Assembly: GCA_004558535.1 (NCBI GenBank) | Contig: SFCP01000130.1 | Coordinates: forward strand, 1-8,212 | DNA from: Bacteroidales bacterium | GTDB taxonomy: Bacteria; Bacteroidota; Bacteroidia; Bacteroidales; Bacteroidaceae | Length of the DNA: 8,212 bases | Direction of reading: 5' to 3' | Part shown: piece by piece, positions 7,385-8,212 of the stretch | Position numbering within the stretch: position 1 is the first letter of the stretch | How the letters are laid out: every line of letters begins with the position of its first letter | Translations under genes and position numbers: made by a program | The notes under the pieces: generated by a model | Seen by the model: only the letters and a program-made list of their open reading frames with translations | Told to the model about the DNA's origin: nothing | Database searches by the model: none

Positions 7385-7834
7385 GAAAGAGCTCATGTCC
7401 GCCTGCTCCCACCATGCATAGGGCTCGGTATCATAGTCATAGGAGAAGAGTGACTTTTCAAAGTCGGAGAAATCCTGTGCGATCCACGCCGCGCGCTCCG
7501 GCGTAAGCCATTTTGTTCCCGGATAGACGATGTCCATATCCTGCAGATTTCGCAGGGCGTATTGGGAGAAGGTCTCGATGTTTTTGACCTCGTTGTCGCT
7601 GCCGCGGTCAAGGCGCAGAGCATAGCTCGTCTGCACCGTGTCCTTCGACGGCTCCGTGAGCTTCAAGCGCGCGTCGCGCGAGGAGTTGATCGTCTCAGTC
7701 ATCACATAAAGTCCCTGATACACTCCGTTGAGCAGTACCTCGCAGAAGCGCACATTCGGCGCGTAGTCCATGATCTCGCCCGCAAGATTGTACCACATAT
7801 AATTGCGGATGAGCGTCTTATCGAGGTACGGCCC

Positions 7835-7840
7835 ATATAG
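7835..7840 (-). other. Frame-changing deletion site in the CotH-like gene
   Basis: The minus strand reads GGC TAT ATG GGC in the first frame, while the second frame is TAT GGG CCG TAC. Good CotH similarity lies on both sides, and the sequence expected between them is absent. Confidence 0.65.
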
Positions 7841-8212
7841 CCGTGCTTGTCGAAATAGCGCGAGGAGTTGCCGCGCACGCGAATGTCGATGGTGCTTTGC
7901 AGGGTCGGCGCGTCGGCGGGGTGATTGTTGCCCTCGGCGTGATCCACCACCGAGACGGACGCGCGCAGCAGCGTACTGCCGTCGGCGGTGGTGGTGAAGC
8001 GGTTGTTTTCGATGTTGCTGTCCGCATCGGGGATGGGCACGCCCGGGATCGCCTCTCCGCCGGTGTCGATGAGCACGAGCGGCAGATGCGTGCAGAGCGT
8101 CTCGCCGTCATGCTCGGCACAGGGTGTATAGGCGGGGCGCTCAAGATGCTGATGATAGCGTGGGTGCTCATCGGTCAGCACGGCTGACAGGTTTGTTGCG
8201 GATAGGAGGAGC

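Larger units (their letters stand above)
6935..8212 (-). pseudogene. CotH kinase-like exported protein, 5' end outside window, two internal deletions
   Basis: An open frame enters from the right edge with the end of a hydrophobic stretch (LLLSATNLSAV, 8211-8179), probably a signal sequence, so the true start lies beyond 8212. Next come LPLVLIDTGGEAIPG and the CotH hallmark RVRGNSSRYFDK (about 7846-7878). At about 7838 the frame switches: the second frame continues GPYLDKTLIRNYMWYN, then FCEVLLNGVYQGLYVMTE, and later CIWDFNSACDNY (about 7329-7358), to TGA 6935. Relatives as I remember them have some 25-30 residues between the two frames. A second gap is in frame: SSFVD joins VRGKYKM at 7376-7384, missing about 23 residues that hold the Asn/Asp-containing catalytic loop. 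CotH proteins are atypical protein kinases first known from the Bacillus spore coat; many related proteins accompany polysaccharide genes. As written, the product would be truncated and inactive. The next gene follows after 33 bp. Confidence 0.82.

Overview
The window looks like a piece of a GC-rich member of the Clostridia (Bacillota), plausibly an Oscillospiraceae- or Lachnospiraceae-like gut bacterium. The signs are strong AAAGGAGG-type ribosome binding sites, a CotH-family protein, an ECF-transporter fragment and a diguanylate-type signalling protein with a periplasmic solute-binding-like sensor. Family assignments rest on motif recognition from the sequence alone; no database search was made.

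All protein-coding genes lie on the minus strand, so the window is read from right to left. From the right edge the order is: a CotH-kinase-like exported protein (start outside the window, 6935-8212); a membrane-anchored TIM-barrel glycoside-hydrolase-like protein with a C-terminal carbohydrate-binding-like region (4702-6901); a membrane-anchored HEAT-repeat protein (3597-4676); a processive family 2 glycosyltransferase of the cellulose synthase/PgaC type (2209-3612); and a sensor with periplasmic domain, membrane helix, degenerate GGDEF and EAL (2191 down to about 671). Gaps are 33 bp or less and one pair overlaps by 16 bp, so these five genes form one operon. The natural reading is an exopolysaccharide synthesis and processing locus whose last gene senses an external ligand and/or cyclic di-GMP. 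The polymer and the roles of the HEAT and CotH-like proteins are unknown to me.

The locus is visibly damaged or mis-assembled. The CotH-like gene appears to lack two short conserved segments, one changing frame and one in frame. The hydrolase-like gene lacks about 11 codons and changes frame at 6334-6341. The EAL domain stops half-way at about 671, where the sequence passes abruptly into the 3' end of an unrelated EcfT transporter gene (351-671), with a drop in GC. The glycosyltransferase and HEAT genes look intact.

The left 350 bases hold no gene. They contain a plus-strand terminator (13-45), small hairpins (64-97), an AT-richer stretch, and a strong hairpin that serves as the terminator for the ecfT fragment (261-294). 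The part left of about 671 may come from another place in the genome or from another genome.
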